The position numbers and the translations under genes are program-made. The notes under the pieces are model-generated. The model was not told the origin of the DNA and did no database searches. It saw only the letters and a list, made by a program, of their open reading frames with translations. A stretch of DNA of 64,000 bases from Prillingera fragicola (Eukaryota > Basidiomycota > Tremellomycetes > Trichosporonales > Trichosporonaceae), in contig BEDY01000010.1 of assembly GCA_002335605.1 (NCBI GenBank), positions 496,001-560,000 on the forward strand, written 5' to 3'. Shown one piece after another: positions 1 to 11,549 of the stretch (the stretch's first letter is position 1; every line of letters starts with the position of its first letter).

Positions 1-321
1 TTGCTGAACCGCACCCTTGCCGACATTTCCGAGGACATTGGTCCCGACTCGTTCCAGCACCAGAGCGGGCTCAAGTTCCGTGTCGCGATCAAGAATTACC
101 GCATATTCTATACTCCCGGCACCGAGGACTACTTCCACCGCATCCGCTCCGAGGAGGAGGACACAGAGCTGGAGGCCAAGGAGAAAACTTACTACGAACG
201 GGCTAAGGGTCGCCTCGAGGCTTGGATCGACAAGTCTGCAAACGTCGACGACGAGGTCCCCCCAGCAGCCGATGGCGAGACAGTAGCGGAGGAGACAATG
301 GCCACCGCCGCAGCCGAATAG
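1..321 (+). CDS. 3' end of an unidentified gene (partial)
   Basis: An open frame runs from the left edge to a TAG stop at 319-321, so this is the last exon, or part of it, of a gene that starts outside the window. The visible 106 residues hold a hydrophobic/aromatic stretch (FRVAIKNYRIFYTPGTEDYF near residues 26-45), then a charged, probably helical segment rich in E/K/R ending in ERAKGRLEAWID, then an acidic, Ala-rich tail. The first part looks like a small folded beta-strand segment and the tail looks disordered. I do not recognise the family. The upstream start cannot be seen and the leading TTG is not a real start. It is convergent with the phosphatase gene that ends at 567. Confidence 0.6.
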   Translation: MLNRTLADISEDIGPDSFQHQSGLKFRVAIKNYRIFYTPGTEDYFHRIRSEEEDTELEAKEKTYYERAKGRLEAWIDKSANVDDEVPPAADGETVAEETMATAAAE

Positions 322-566
322 ACAAGTCGTTGTGCATGCGCGCCAGCTGTGCTCGTGCCCGGCCTGTCTGGTGTCTGACCCGCTCTCGTAGTTTGTTGTA
401 TTAGTTTCTGTTTGGCTACATACCCACGTCTTGCTAGTCTAGTAGTAATGACATCTGATATCGATTGAGACCAAGAGCGGCGATTGTCACGGAGTTCATA
501 GAATCACCATTCCCGGGTGCTGAATTGTTACAACGAAGACGCAGCAGCTTCAAGATACATTGTGGT

Positions 567-1813
567 TTATCGCCTCTGCACGCGCAGAACGAGTACATTC
601 ATTTCGCCAGTCACAAGTCGGCGCAATGGGACGCCGAGATTCTTGTAGACTGCGCGAAGCAGGCCAGAGTGGGCAGTCAAACTAACATCTAGGGGGGTTA
701 GCGGAGTCTCATGGCCACAACGCACAGGTATCCTCGTGGCATTGGTCCATGACGATCGCGAGTCCGCGTCCCGCCCGGGCAACCATTTCATCTTCCGTCT
801 CTCGTCCTGTGGGGTGCCAAACGGTATCGTCGTCGGGCATGCCGAGGGGCCAGTCGTATGATGGGAACAATTGCTTGAGCTCGCGCACGGGCAGACGCTC
901 GTCACAGCGGTGTACATGCAGGTGCTCGCGTATTTCCTGCTCGTGTCAGCTCATAGCCCATGGAAGTGCCGCGACAGCCACGGTGCCTCCCGAAGGTCTC
1001 ATGCGGGGAGTGACTCACCTCCACAACAATGGCAGGTACACCGTGGCTCATGCCCCCGCGCTTGCACTCTTCCACATTAGGGAACATCCATGACCAAGTG
1101 AGGCCAGCAGTCTCGCCCGGACGGCGCATGGGGCTCACGAACCAGCGAGTTGGCAGTGGCATGCCGCGGCGAGCCTCGCGCTGGAATGCGATGGCCAATC
1201 GCTCAGCCTGCTGCCGTCCCAACGGCGTGAGCGGGGGGTCGATGATGGGGTACTGCCTATGTGCTTCAGTTTCGGTGAGACCGTACTTTGCAGCCAGAAT
1301 GTTGTGCTCGGCTGCTGGTCAGCAATGTTGTTCGTCGGGGCGACAGAGGCTCACCTTCGCCGTGTCGTGCTGTAAACATGACTTTGAGAAACTCCTCCGA
1401 TGACAACGAGCTCTTGAGCTCTGGATGGTCAGTAGAGGTCTTCCGTAATCTCCTGGAGGCTTCGCTCAAGACATGCAAGCTTCCAGAGCGCACCGGTGCT
1501 GACGCCTCAGACGCACCTTCTATCTGACGTTCAAATGCCGCCCAATCTGGAGCCTGTCGTCCAAATGCATGATCAATCTGGGGCGTCAGCGAGTGTTCGT
1601 CAATAGCTTAGCTCCCCCTAGAGCTGTGTGGCCAACGTCGCAGTGCGCAGGCCTTCCAGGCGCGTGCCAGCCACCAGAAGCTGGCGAAGAAGTCACTTCG
1701 GCGGTATACGGCATCGAGCTCCGGCCACGCCGCACCTTCAAAACACTCACGTCTGCCTCCCAAACGGTGGGCACAAAGATACCTGGGACGTGGTGGAATG
1801 CGTACCCTCCCAT
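567..1813 (-). CDS. Histidine phosphatase (phosphoglycerate-mutase-like), Pmu1 type
   Basis: Histidine phosphatase superfamily protein resembling fungal Pmu1. The coding frame is assembled from about five exons with short introns. The proposed start reads MGGYAFHHVPGIFVPT at 1813. The catalytic RHGEG motif (ARHGEG, near 1370) is followed after an intron by EHN and then PLTPLGRQQAERLA, the signature that follows the phospho-acceptor His in this family. The next exon has WFVSPMRRPGETAGLTW, containing the conserved phosphate-binding Arg region. A later exon carries HVCDER-like spacing (HRCDERLPVRELKQLFPSYDW), and the last gives LTAHSGLLRAV, the second catalytic His. It ends in TAA at 567-569. 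Family members are cytosolic and mostly of unknown substrate, so a specific reaction is not assigned. The 5' exon is the least certain part; its donor GTGAGT and an acceptor preceded by CTGAC support it. Confidence 0.78.
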
Positions 1814-2183
1814 GGCGAGACAGTAAGAGTATAGGAGCAATGGGAATGAGATGCAAGGTCGCGCGACATGGGCAACAAGGGGCGGTTACCGCGCGCGGAC
1901 GATTGGGCGATCACCCGCTCCGGTCCGGGGCGACCTCCACATGACTCGGTCGTCGGGCCATCGGGCAATGTTTACGGGTTAGGCACCCCCTCCCAGGCTC
2001 GCAATGTTCACATGTGCACCTGTGGCGTTGGCTGGCGTCGAGTCCATTTGATGCGCACAATGTAACATGCTTAATGTACAACACTCTCCCGAGCCTAACT
2101 ATGCACAGCTCGCAGTCTCAACAAGTCTACGACGCAACGCTCCAATCAGAACGAGTGCCTTGGCGAGGCAACCATGGCCAACA
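1814..2183. other. Intergenic, between two minus-strand genes
   Basis: About 370 bp that must hold the 3' end of the IWS1 transcript and the promoter of the phosphatase gene. No further coding frame or structured element was recognised. Confidence 0.5.
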
Positions 2184-3639
2184 TTAACGACGTCCAGTCT
2201 TCATCTGGCGTGCAAAGCGGTTGAACTTGCGGTTGTCCATCTGGATACGCGACACGTGCTGCAGGTCTTCGGCGTGATGCTGGAGACGGGGCTCGGGGGC
2301 GACAGAGTACTGGATCTCCTGCAAGGGTCAGCTTCGGTAACATCAGGTTGGCACGGCACGTACACTAGACTGGGGCAGGCGAGCACCACGCCTCTGCGAA
2401 TTTTCGTCCAGAGCCTGGCGTACATCGAAGCGTTTGGGCTTGGGACCCGTCTTCTCGATGCGACGGCGCTGAGTCTCTCGCTCCTCGCCTTCCATATCCT
2501 CGTCGTCGTAGTCCTTGATCTCGTCGTCACGCTCAATCTCGCTCTGCGTCTGGATGTGTCGGCTGCGGAAGTCGGCAGGGCGCTTGATGATAGGACGAGA
2601 CCAGGCCTGAACCAGAGCATCGGCCTGGCGGTTAATGGTAGGAGTGACACGCTTGGTCTTGGTGTAGAAGAGAACAATGGATCCAAGCCCAGCCTCGCGG
2701 ATGGTTGGCGTATCAAGATCCATCTTCGGGAGAACCTCAAAAATGGCCTTTTGAATGCCAACTGCAGGAAGCGAGCGGTCAGGAAGTGGCTCGAGCCACT
2801 GCTTGACTGCCTTGAGCACCTCGTTGTCAATAATCGACGACCACAGAGTGGTGCTGCAAGTCAGTACAGCGAATCGTCGGGCGACAAGAAACATACTTTT
2901 GCAGAGCAGCGACGACCTCGTCCAGCATGGCAAGCTTGTTGGTCGCAGGAAGCTTGTGCGTGTTGGCGTTAATGTCCCTGGCGACAGCAGAAAGCATGCG
3001 GTCGCGCAGACGTATGCAGACCTCGTCATGGTAGCCCTCGACTATCTGAAAGTGTCAGTAGCTGTAGTCCAGCCTAGCACTCACATCAACGTCCTCCCTT
3101 CCCTTCTTCTTGCGGCGAACCACCCTGTTCTTCTTGCCAATGTTCTCGATGCGCTCCTCGAGAGCCAGACGGCGTTGGGTGGCCTCGTCGAGTTCAGGCT
3201 CGGCCTCCTCATCCTCCTCCCTCCTGCGGTCCTTCCTTCCCTTCTTCTTGCTACGGCGGCGATCATTGTCATCGTCGTCGTCGTCATCATCGTCATCGTC
3301 GTCGTCGTCATCATCATCGTTGCCTCCCTCGGCGCGATTCTTCTTGAACGAAGGGATGCGCGCGTCAGAGGTCGCAGTCGCAGGCACGTAGGACTCGTTC
3401 GCGCCGCCCTCCTCGGCATCGTCGCCAGACTTGCTCTTGCTCTTTCGTGCACCACCCTCGTTGTCTGAGGCATCGGAAGCGTCAGATCCACCGCCACCGA
3501 AAGCTTCGTTGAACATGTCACCACCAGCATCGGCGGTGGCCTCCGGAGCGCTCTCCGGAGGAGGAGTCCCGGTGGCGACCTCGGGTGCCTCGACCTCGAC
3601 AGTGTCTGCGGGCCCACTGGGAGGTGGGGATGAAGACAT
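2184..3639 (-). CDS. IWS1: Transcription elongation factor IWS1/SPN1
   Basis: Nuclear partner of Spt6 that travels with RNA polymerase II. The N-terminal half is disordered and acidic, including a run of 17 Asp at 3268-3318, then basic Lys/Arg clusters. The C-terminal half is the conserved TFIIS-N-like domain: EVCIRLRDRMLSAVARDIN, then KQWLEPLPDRSLPAVGIQKA, then GLGSIVLFYTKTKRVTP and a basic segment with RPIIKRPADFR. The last exon encodes SVAPEPRLQHHAEDLQH and ends KFNRFARQMKTGRR, as in other IWS1 proteins. At least three introns are seen (donors near 3086, 2892 and 2370), each with a CTGAC-type branch site. The start MSSSPPPSG was chosen because the longer open frame upstream (to 3804) has poor coding character. 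It is divergent from ERG9. Only the length of the Asp run is unusual. Confidence 0.95.
3268..3318 (-). repeat. Trinucleotide tract encoding 17 consecutive Asp
   Basis: Seventeen in-frame GAT/GAC codons (seen as atc/gtc on the plus strand) in IWS1. The mix of two codons suggests selection on the protein rather than recent pure-repeat slippage. Confidence 0.9.
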
Positions 3640-4038
3640 GGTTGTAGGGTAGTATGGGATGGTTGTGTAGAGCTGCAGACAGACAGCATTCAACGTCGAG
3701 CAACCCACCGAGGCAGGGGAGCTGCAAGCTGCAACCTCGGGCCATTTCCGGCATAAATTCCGTTGTGGCACTTGGGTGGGCTCGGTGGTGGGCGGCTGTT
3801 GCACGGTGTAGCCTCCAAGCCGCCTCTGCTCCTCACCGGCTCAATTGCCCTGAACCCACACCCAGGTCGTACGTCCAGAATCCCAACGCGCGATCAAGAC
3901 CCATCCTCGCTTCCCCATCACTTGCTCATTCACCCCTCGCCTCTCATATACACCGCGGGACGGCATTCACTCAAAACCTAACATATAAGGAAACGGCATC
4001 GCTAGGTTAAAACACAGTTGCACGAGAAATCTAGCAAA
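3640..4038. promoter_or_regulatory. Divergent promoter region IWS1 / ERG9
   Basis: 399 bp between two start codons that point away from each other. A TATA-like TATAAG lies at 3984-3989, about 50 bp before the ERG9 ATG. TTCACCCCTC at 3929-3938 matches 8 of 10 positions of the sterol regulatory element ATCACCCCAC bound by SREBP-type factors. This is suggestive only, because such matches are frequent in C-rich DNA. Confidence 0.4.
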
Positions 4039-5810
4039 ATGGGCATCATCGACTTGGTCATCTTGGGTAAGTCTGGATATTGCTGGGTGCCGGCGGGCCG
4101 AGATATCTGGCGTCCATGAGCTGCGCTAACATTGCCCGCAGGTCTTACCCACCCCGTGAGCTTGACACAGGACCATGTTCACCGAGCTGTATACTGACTG
4201 CTTTAGGCCGAGCTGCGCTCCGTTATCGGCTACAAGGTCTGGAAGGATCACCGTGACATTACCGACCCCAAGGAGGCTGCTGCAACAGGCTACGACCGCG
4301 AGTCGATGAGGCAGTGCTGGGAGTTTTTGGACAAGACCAGCCGTAGCTTCAGCTTGGTGATCAAGGAGCTTGAGGGCGAGCTGGCGCGCGTGGTGGGTAG
4401 TTGTGGTTGATCTCCGAGAAACCGGAGATGTTGACATGTTGGCTAACGTCCGGCAGGTGTGCTTGTTCTACCTTGTTCTGCGTGCGCTTGACACGCTCGA
4501 GGATGACATGACTGTGCCCAACTCGATCAAACTTCCTCTCCTCCGCGAGTTCCACCTCAAATTGCACGAGCCCGGATGGACCTTTACTGGTTCCGGCCCC
4601 AACGAGAAGGACCGCGCTGTTCTCGCCCAGTTTGATGTCATCCAGAAGGAGTTTGCCTTGTTGGATCAGAAGTGAGTGAAAGCCGAAGGTTTGTCTAGGA
4701 GCGTTTGTTGACACCCGCAGGTACCAGACTGTTATCGGTGACGTGACGCGCAAGATGGGCGCCGGCATGGCCGACTTTGCTGCTCTCGCCACCACCGAGA
4801 TGCCCGTTGCCGAGGTCGACTCGATTGCCGACTATGACCTGTACTGCCACTACGTGGCCGGTTTGGTCGGAGAGGGTCTCTCCGGCCTGTTCGCATCGTC
4901 TGGCAAGGAGCGCTCTTTCCTTGCCGACCAGCTCACATTGAGCAACTCGATGGGTCTCTTGCTGCAGAAGACCAACATTTACCGTGACATCAAGGAGGAT
5001 GTCAACGAGGGTCGTGGCTTCTGGCCGCGCGCGATCTGGAGCAAGTTTGGCTTCAACTCGATGCAGGAGATTGTCAACCCCGCACGTCAGAAGGACGCTC
5101 AGTGGGCCGCCAACGCCATGGTCCTTGACGCACTTCGCCACGCCACCGACGCTCTCGACTACCTCACTCTGCTCAAGAACCAGAGCGTGTTCAACTTTGT
5201 GGCTATTCCAGCTGTCATGGCCATGGCCACTCTTGAGCTGTGCTTCATGAACCCTCTCATCTTCAAGCAGAACGTCAAGATCCGCAAGGGCCAGGCTGTG
5301 CAGATCATGATGCGCAGCACCAACCCTCGTGAGGTTGCCTACATGTTCCGCGACTATGCCAAGGCTATCCACGCCAAGGTGCCCAAGGACGAGCCCAACC
5401 TGCTTCGTTTCTCGATCGCCTGCGGCCGCATCGAGCAGTGGGCGGAGCACCACTACCCTTCGTTCCTCGTCATCAATTCAGGCCAGGGTGGAGCAGCTGC
5501 TTCAACCGCCGTTGACCCCATGTCGACCGACGCTCGTGCCGGCATGTACATGGGCATTGTCAAGGCTGCACGCGAGAAGGCCGACGCTCAGAGGAGGGAG
5601 GAGTTCATGCAGAGCCTCCGTGACCAGGGCATCATCAAGCCTAAGGACGCAAGCCCAGAGGAGGAGAAGATGCACGCTGAGAAGATGGCCAAGCTCAACG
5701 AGCCCGAGCCATTCCCTTATCTTCTTATTATCGGTATCGTGATGGCGATCCTTGCCGTCTTTGCGGCCGTTGTGGGTGGCACCATCTGGTTTGCCAGCAA
5801 GTTTGACTAG
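4039..5810 (+). CDS. ERG9: Squalene synthase (farnesyl-diphosphate farnesyltransferase)
   Basis: Condenses two farnesyl diphosphates via presqualene diphosphate to squalene, the first committed step to ergosterol, at the ER membrane. Five coding exons: 4039-4066, 4142-4155 (only 14 nt), 4207-4392, 4457-4671 and 4721-5810. Together they give 510 residues, slightly longer than the usual fungal length. The first Asp-rich Mg-binding motif is DTLEDD (near residue 90), preceded by FYLVLRAL. The second is YRDIKEDVNEGRGFWP (near residue 234). AVDP-type and charged segments precede a C-terminal hydrophobic anchor (YLLIIGIVMAILAVFAAVVG, about residues 480-505), as expected for tail anchoring. Start and phases agree across all exons. 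The tiny second exon encodes only part of GLTHP. Identification is certain. Confidence 0.97.
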
Positions 5811-6354
5811 GGGATGAGTAGGTTTGTGCAGCCTTACTGAAATAGAGCTAATTCTTCAGACAGAAGGTATGTTAGGAGTACGAACGGAACGCAGGGTTTC
5901 TCTAGATGCCATCGGACGCAGAGCAGGCAGGATTGTGGGTGTGGCGAGGATGATTTCACTACCTTAAAAACATTATGTATGGGCGTTACTGAGTTGGAGG
6001 ACTGATTTCGTGCGTGCTGATCGCGACTGATTTTAGACTGCAACGCCCGCGCACCAGTTGACGTGTTAGTGTTGCCACCGCCTCCCCAGTCGTCATTCAC
6101 CTTCCTCCGTTCCCAGTTTAATACTGCATTGTCCATTCGACTGTACTCTTACCTCCAATCTACCACCCTCACGCCTGTTAACCTCACATCCCTCGTCCTA
6201 CATCCTCACCCCCACCCCGCCTCTTGTGTATCAAAGACTTCACCACCCAACTCGTGTCATTTGTCCCCTGACCCCATTGCCCTCCGGCTGCCAACTGCCC
6301 CTCGTTCAACCCCACCCCTCGTTCAACCCCACCTACCTCTAGCAATAACTCCCA
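5811..6354. other. Intergenic between ERG9 and a hypothetical gene
   Basis: Holds the ERG9 3' UTR and a C/T-rich leader before the next ATG. An open frame runs upstream of 6355 to 6063, but its Pro/Leu/Ser-rich translation from CT-rich DNA looks like UTR. Confidence 0.5.
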
Positions 6355-7839
6355 TGCACGACAACGATCCTCTGCCACAGAGTGAAACCGACAATGAGAC
6401 CCGTCTAGGACCGTTCTTCTTCACCTTCTGTCCAGCGCCAGGCGAGGGCATGGTCACCGTCCCTGGCTTCTTCGTTCCTCTGCAGTGGCCACCGGTGATC
6501 AACAATCAGTTTAGGACACCACCGACTGCCTTTGTGTTCACCGAATTCCGGACTGCTGCGGTCCAGTCCTCTGAGGAGCAGACTGGCACGCACTCGCCAA
6601 TGGTAACCCCAGAGAGCGACGTGGCTACCTCGACGAAAGTCTCATCGAGCGCCTTGTCCAGCGCCTCCTTGGCTAGTATCAAAACTCAGGCATTCGGCCA
6701 ATCCTCAAATCACACGAGCACCAGCCTTGATGTTCGACACAGCCGGTCGAGGACGCCTAGACGTCTTGGACTTCCAGCCGAGTGGACCGCATTCCACCGA
6801 GCTCAAGGGACGCCGGACGCAGCAACCCGTTTACACTTGCCACCTAGAAGCTACACCTCGCAGATATTCTCAGAGGGGTGCAGCTCTGCAGCACCTAGTC
6901 TTCGTCGGGTCCCCAAGGATCGCAGTCTTCGTCAGACGGCCTCGTCTGTCGCATTGACTGAGAGGAGCAACACTGGAATTAGGCCAAGATCATCGCCTTA
7001 TACCCTTCGCTCTTCCAGGTCCTCATCGGCAGTGCGGCATTTCTCTCAGGAGGTGGACTCGGCAGACACTCAAGTTGCGGGCTGCGACGTGCGGTACGAG
7101 GACTCGGAGCTTGCAGCAAGGTAAGCTTCCGATCTTCAAGACAAATTGCACGCTGACAACGGAGTCTCGTCAGCGGCACAATGTCTCAGGCGCCTCGTCT
7201 ACCTTCACCCTCGCCATCGGCAACAGGAGACCTGCCACTTGACCCTGCAGCAGTCTTGTACCACTTGCTACACAGTGTCCTGGAACTGATGTCCACGTTT
7301 GGCCATGACCTTCAGGACCTGCTGTACGACTATGACTACGAGCTTACCGTGAGTCTTCCCATGCAAGGTTAATGCTCATTCATCAGCCAAACTGCACTGG
7401 TGACCAAGCGCTGCGCCGTCGCCACACCATGCCCAACCTTGATGTCCCGACTCCGGGTTCTCCGGCCACAAAGATGGATTACGGCTTTACACCTGTCCGA
7501 GGACCGCCTCGTCCTGCACCCCCGGGATACATTGACGTGTCCGACGCCAACTTCTCTGCGTTCAACACACCTTGGAAGTCTCCTGGGCAAACAAGCGACC
7601 TCTGGTGGGATCGGCTTGCTGTGGAGGCGAGTGACGGCAATGTCGTCATGAGGAGTCTCGCGTCGCCTTCTGCCGAACCATATCAGGCTGTGCCACTTGG
7701 GGAGCTCGACCTGCTGCACGACTCGGACGACGACCAAGTGGAGCCCGAACTCTCGTCCGAGTTCCTGGACACCATCGACGAGGACGACGAGACGTACTGG
7801 GACAGGCCTTTGGGCGCTCTCCTATGCGGCACTCTGTGA
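6355..7839 (+). CDS. Hypothetical disordered protein
   Basis: Three exons: about 6355-7122, 7174-7348 and 7387-7839. The introns have donors GTAAGC and GTGAGT, and the join phases keep the frame. The first exon encodes a Ser/Thr/Arg-rich, low-complexity segment after an N-terminal hydrophobic patch with FFFTFCPAPGEGMVTVPGF. The second exon gives a predicted helical stretch (AVLYHLLHSVLELMSTFGHD) followed by acidic DLLYDYDYEL. The third contains RRRHTMPNLDVPTPGSP, WWDRLAVEASDG and an acidic C-terminal region (ELDLLHDSDDDQVEPE, DEDDETYWDRPLG). No known domain was recognised. The start at 6355 (MHDNDPLPQ) is preferred to the in-frame one at 6063 because the upstream part is CT-rich leader-like sequence. 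It is convergent with the UPF0658 gene. Function unknown. Confidence 0.65.
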
Positions 7840-8020
7840 TTAGTCGCGGACTAGTTTTGACCTGCACATGTACCATGTGGAAGGAATGCATCGTTCCCTG
7901 TCTCCTAGTGAAGAACCATGTGACCAAAAAATAATAACAACAGCGGTGTGCAATGCGTTGGGGGGGAGCATGCAGAATGTAGAGTAGCAAAGTCATTGTG
8001 ATTCGGGCCAGCCGAGTCAC

Positions 8021-9937
8021 CTAATCGATGGTGAGGCGATGAATGTTGCCGGGTCTTGAAGACGGGTACTGAGGGGAGAGTGGAAGCGAGTCGCTGTCGC
8101 GCTTCTTACTGCCAAGGACTGTGACGTTAGCCAACAGACTTCGCGTTCATCTCGTAGCACTTACCTTGCTCCTTGAGGCCTTTTCCAAAGTTGCGCCACA
8201 CGACTAGACCGTATCCTAGACACAGTGCAATCATGACAAGCGCGAGGGCAGAGAATACTGTTAGACTCTTGGAGAAGTTCTCGTATTTGTCGAGCTGAAC
8301 CCAGATGCGAACCAGCTTGAAGATAAAGTAAGCCGAGCTGGCAAGAATGCCGACGAGGAAGGTAAGCTGTATAGTCAGCGCTGTGCCAGTTATGCGGTGG
8401 AGAGTAGCACGTACCATGAGCCAACCAATCTCCCAGCGAGCGGCACAGATGCCCATTCCCAACCAGATAAGAGACAGAGGAAGCATGACCCAGGTGACCA
8501 CGTACTCCGGGTCCGTCTTTTGGTCGCCAAGGACGAGGAAGATGAACTGAATGCCAAAGCCGGCAAAGAAGAAGAATGAGAAAGTGACAATGCACTCAAA
8601 GATTTGGTAGCAGAAGTAGTAACGGCGAATGCGCAGATCGGCGCCGAGGAAGCGATAGATACGCCAACCAAACTCGCGCCAGATGTACCACGTTAGGATG
8701 ATGATTACGACCTCGCAAGCGGCGACAATGGCCACAACGATAGCTGTCAAGATGTTGAGTGGAAGCACAAAGACTTTATTTGTTGTTTCAAGTTCAGCTG
8801 CTGGAGTGTCGTTCTGGCTACCTGCTATCTGACGGATTTCGGCGATCTGCAATGTCAGCAACGCTGCGGTATTCTCGAATGCTCACCTCCATGGCCGCGT
8901 AAATCAAGAACATGCCGTTGAAAATGGCCAGTGCAATGACTTGAATGGTATTGCGTCGTGCCACCGCCCAAAATGTGAGACCCAGCTGCACCAGACTGAA
9001 AAGGTCAGATCATGGCAGGTCCCGAGACTCACTGTGCCGAGATGAAAATGTACAGGTACACGGGCAGGCGCTTTCTTGTCTTCTCGTCGATAATGTGGCC
9101 TGCGTCGACTTCGAGATTGAAGCGCCATAGAATGTTGGCCTGAATTGCAATGTCGATGGCTGTCTCGATAAACACCGTCATGAGCAACAGGCGACATGGC
9201 AAAGAGGGAGGGAAGAATAGGTCTGTCAAGCGCGATTGCTTGGGCTGCAGTTGCAACGGCTCGGGGACAGTAGAAAAGCCCTTCTCGACGCGACTCATGC
9301 GCTTCTCATCGTCGTCAAACAGATTGGCGGTAAAGTCACTTCGTGGCGACATTAGACTGGCGTTGGTGGGCTGTGGCGAGGGGCTGGGTTGAGGAGCACC
9401 AGGACTGGGAGTGCGACCGCCGTGAGGGTGAAGTGATGGCCGTGGACGCAACCCATTGTCGTACGGTGCACTGTTGCTCCCACTTTCACTGCGCCCGTTC
9501 CCCGTACCAACCGCACGAGGCGGGTAGGTGAGTTTGGGAACGAATTGATCCTGAGGCAGAGGATCCAGCGTGTATCCCTCAGGCGACTCCTGGCCTGTCA
9601 GCTTGCGGGCTTGCGGTGCATGAATGTGATCACGCACGGGTTGAGGTTGAGGCCCGGGTCCCAGTGGCAGATGAGTCGTCATGCCCGTGGACTGTTGCCT
9701 TGTTGGGGTGCGAACGGATGCTGTGGGTGACTTATTTGATAATGAGGATTGGGATGTTGGTGAAGGGAGGTCGGGGAGGTCACGTTCACGGATGCGGCTT
9801 GGTCCCGGTTGCACTCGTGCCATTGGCGCATGCGAAGGAGACTGCTGCTGTGGCGATGTGGGAGACAGGGGGTCGTCTCCATCGTCGTCGTCGACCACAT
9901 AGTCGGAAATGGTGAACCGGTGTTCTTCAGTCGCCAT
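8021..9937 (-). CDS. UPF0658 Golgi apparatus membrane protein
   Basis: Fungal UPF0658 family membrane protein of unknown activity; family members have been placed in the Golgi. The first about 235 residues are disordered and Pro/Ser-rich, starting MATEEHRFTISDYVVDDDDG. The conserved domain begins with LTDLFFPPSLPCRLLLMTVF and is followed by several membrane segments, including ILTAIVVAIVAACEVVIII, YYFCYQIFECIVTFSFFFFA, WVMLPLSLIWLGMGICAARW, ALTIQLTFLVGILASSAYFI and VFSALALVMIALCLGYGLVV. There are about five exons. For the last intron the acceptor CACAG just after a GCTAAC branch site (near 8119) is chosen, because it keeps frame and gives the C-terminal RLTID ending at TAG 8021-8023. A later AG would shift the frame. 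Confidence 0.85.
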
Positions 9938-11549
9938 GATGGTTCTAGCGGTCCTAGCGTAAGACGTGGTGGGCTCAGACGGAGGGGAGAAGATGCAGCG
10001 CCTGCCAGCAGGCTATGTGAATGAAGGAGGGGGAATGAGGATGCGGGATGGTGCGCAGATGAAAGAGTGTCTTGGGTCGAAACAGGTTGAATGATGGATG
10101 GCAAACAAGGATAAAGTGGGTCAAGCGAGCGGCAGTGTGCAACCAAGAATCACAATCCGTGTAGCCCGTGGCTGGTGGCGCCGCGGCGTGTGCTTGAGTT
10201 CCTAGTCTGGGTGTTGTTACCACACAAGTTGGGGTCTCCTCGGTCCCGTAGTGAACGAGCTCCGTGCCGTCCGCCCTGGCTAGCCAATGTCCACGTCTGC
10301 CTACTGTGCGCCTCCAAGCCTCTAGGCCTGCTATGCTCAAATGCTGCGCACTCTTCTAAAGAGCTAAAAGAGGGCCAAAGACACAAGATTGTGGAAACGG
10401 GAAGCTCCGCTGGATCCCTGAGACCAGTCTTGGCCACAGACCTGCAGCTAGCCCCCTTTGACGATAAACCAACATTAGACTTCTTTAAAGAAGAAAGACC
10501 TATAAGCTATACCCCTTGTGTGCGGTCCCCTGCTCCATTACACGCAGTAGAGCTACAGAAGACTGAGAAGAGTAGACGCAGTTAGGCAGAAACCAACTTC
10601 CCGTAGTTGTAAACGGCGCCCCATGGCCAGGAACGGTACCTTGACATCGTACTACAATGTCTTTTTTGAACCGTTTCCCTACGGCCCCAACAAGTTATCA
10701 TGTTTGGCAGCAGACAAAGATGCCAGTAGTTACTACTGCTTGACGAGCCTGGACCAGACCCCGCTCACAGGTGTCACAGAAAGCACCTTGTGAGGGCAAG
10801 TTGGTCGCAAGGCAACGCGTCGGACGCGCGTCTGACCCCCTTGGAAACGTGAGTTGGAGAACTGGGGAACTCAGGAACAGCACGTGGGTAGAGAAGTGTT
10901 GGACGTGATGGGCTTGTTGGGGCTTATTTGTACGCATAGGACAAAGTCACGTCTGCTTGGTCGTGCAGTCGAGTTGCATTCACCAACCGGTCTGCTGCTG
11001 GCGTTGCTCACGTTTATCAGGTGCATAACAGCCCAAGCGCTTAACTAACTGACCCCGCAAATGTGGCTTTCGGACACCATCGGCTCCTTCGTATTCCTTT
11101 GTGTACTCTTCGTCTGCGTCTCAGTCCGCAGCATGCATAGCACGCCAGTCCAGTTGTATGCCACTCTCCTTTACTCGGCATGTTGTCCTGGTGTCTGGGA
11201 CAAACTTGAAACTGCTTCTTCTTCTTGTGTGCGTGCTTAAGAGATAGGGGGTAGGGGTGTCAAATTGAGTCCAAGATTAGAGAGTGAGCATAGAAGCGCT
11301 CGCAACATTTGACACGAGCAAATGAAACTGGCCCGGGACAAGGGTGGTGACAGTACCCAGCGAGCGGACCAGGCTGCCGGCAACGCGTTCTACGTCCGGC
11401 ATTCAGTGCTGCACCGACAGCCCCAAACAGCACTGAGTATTGACGCACGACCTGCCCAGTTCTAATTATTCAGGTTGGTCTCGACTAGCTGTGCTGATTC
11501 GCAGGGCGTCAGGGACGGGTAAGATCATACAGAAGACGCACAGTCGTGC
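9938..11549. other. Long intergenic stretch
   Basis: About 1.6 kb without a convincing gene. It contains the upstream region of the UPF0658 gene (9938 to about 10200). An open frame at 10175-10585 (+) has neither coding-like codon use nor splice context. A short frame at 11061-11237 (+) would encode 58 residues with a hydrophobic N-terminus, but nothing supports its translation. Confidence 0.4.

Noticed and set aside
2067..2972. A 301-residue plus-strand open frame over IWS1
   Set aside because: IWS1 on the other strand has a full conserved domain and phase-consistent splicing; this frame has none.
4695..5453. A 252-residue minus-strand open frame inside ERG9
   Set aside because: Antisense shadow of the conserved squalene synthase frame; no splice or motif support.
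10175..10585. A 136-residue plus-strand open frame in the 10 kb gap
   Set aside because: No start context, odd composition and no splice or domain support.
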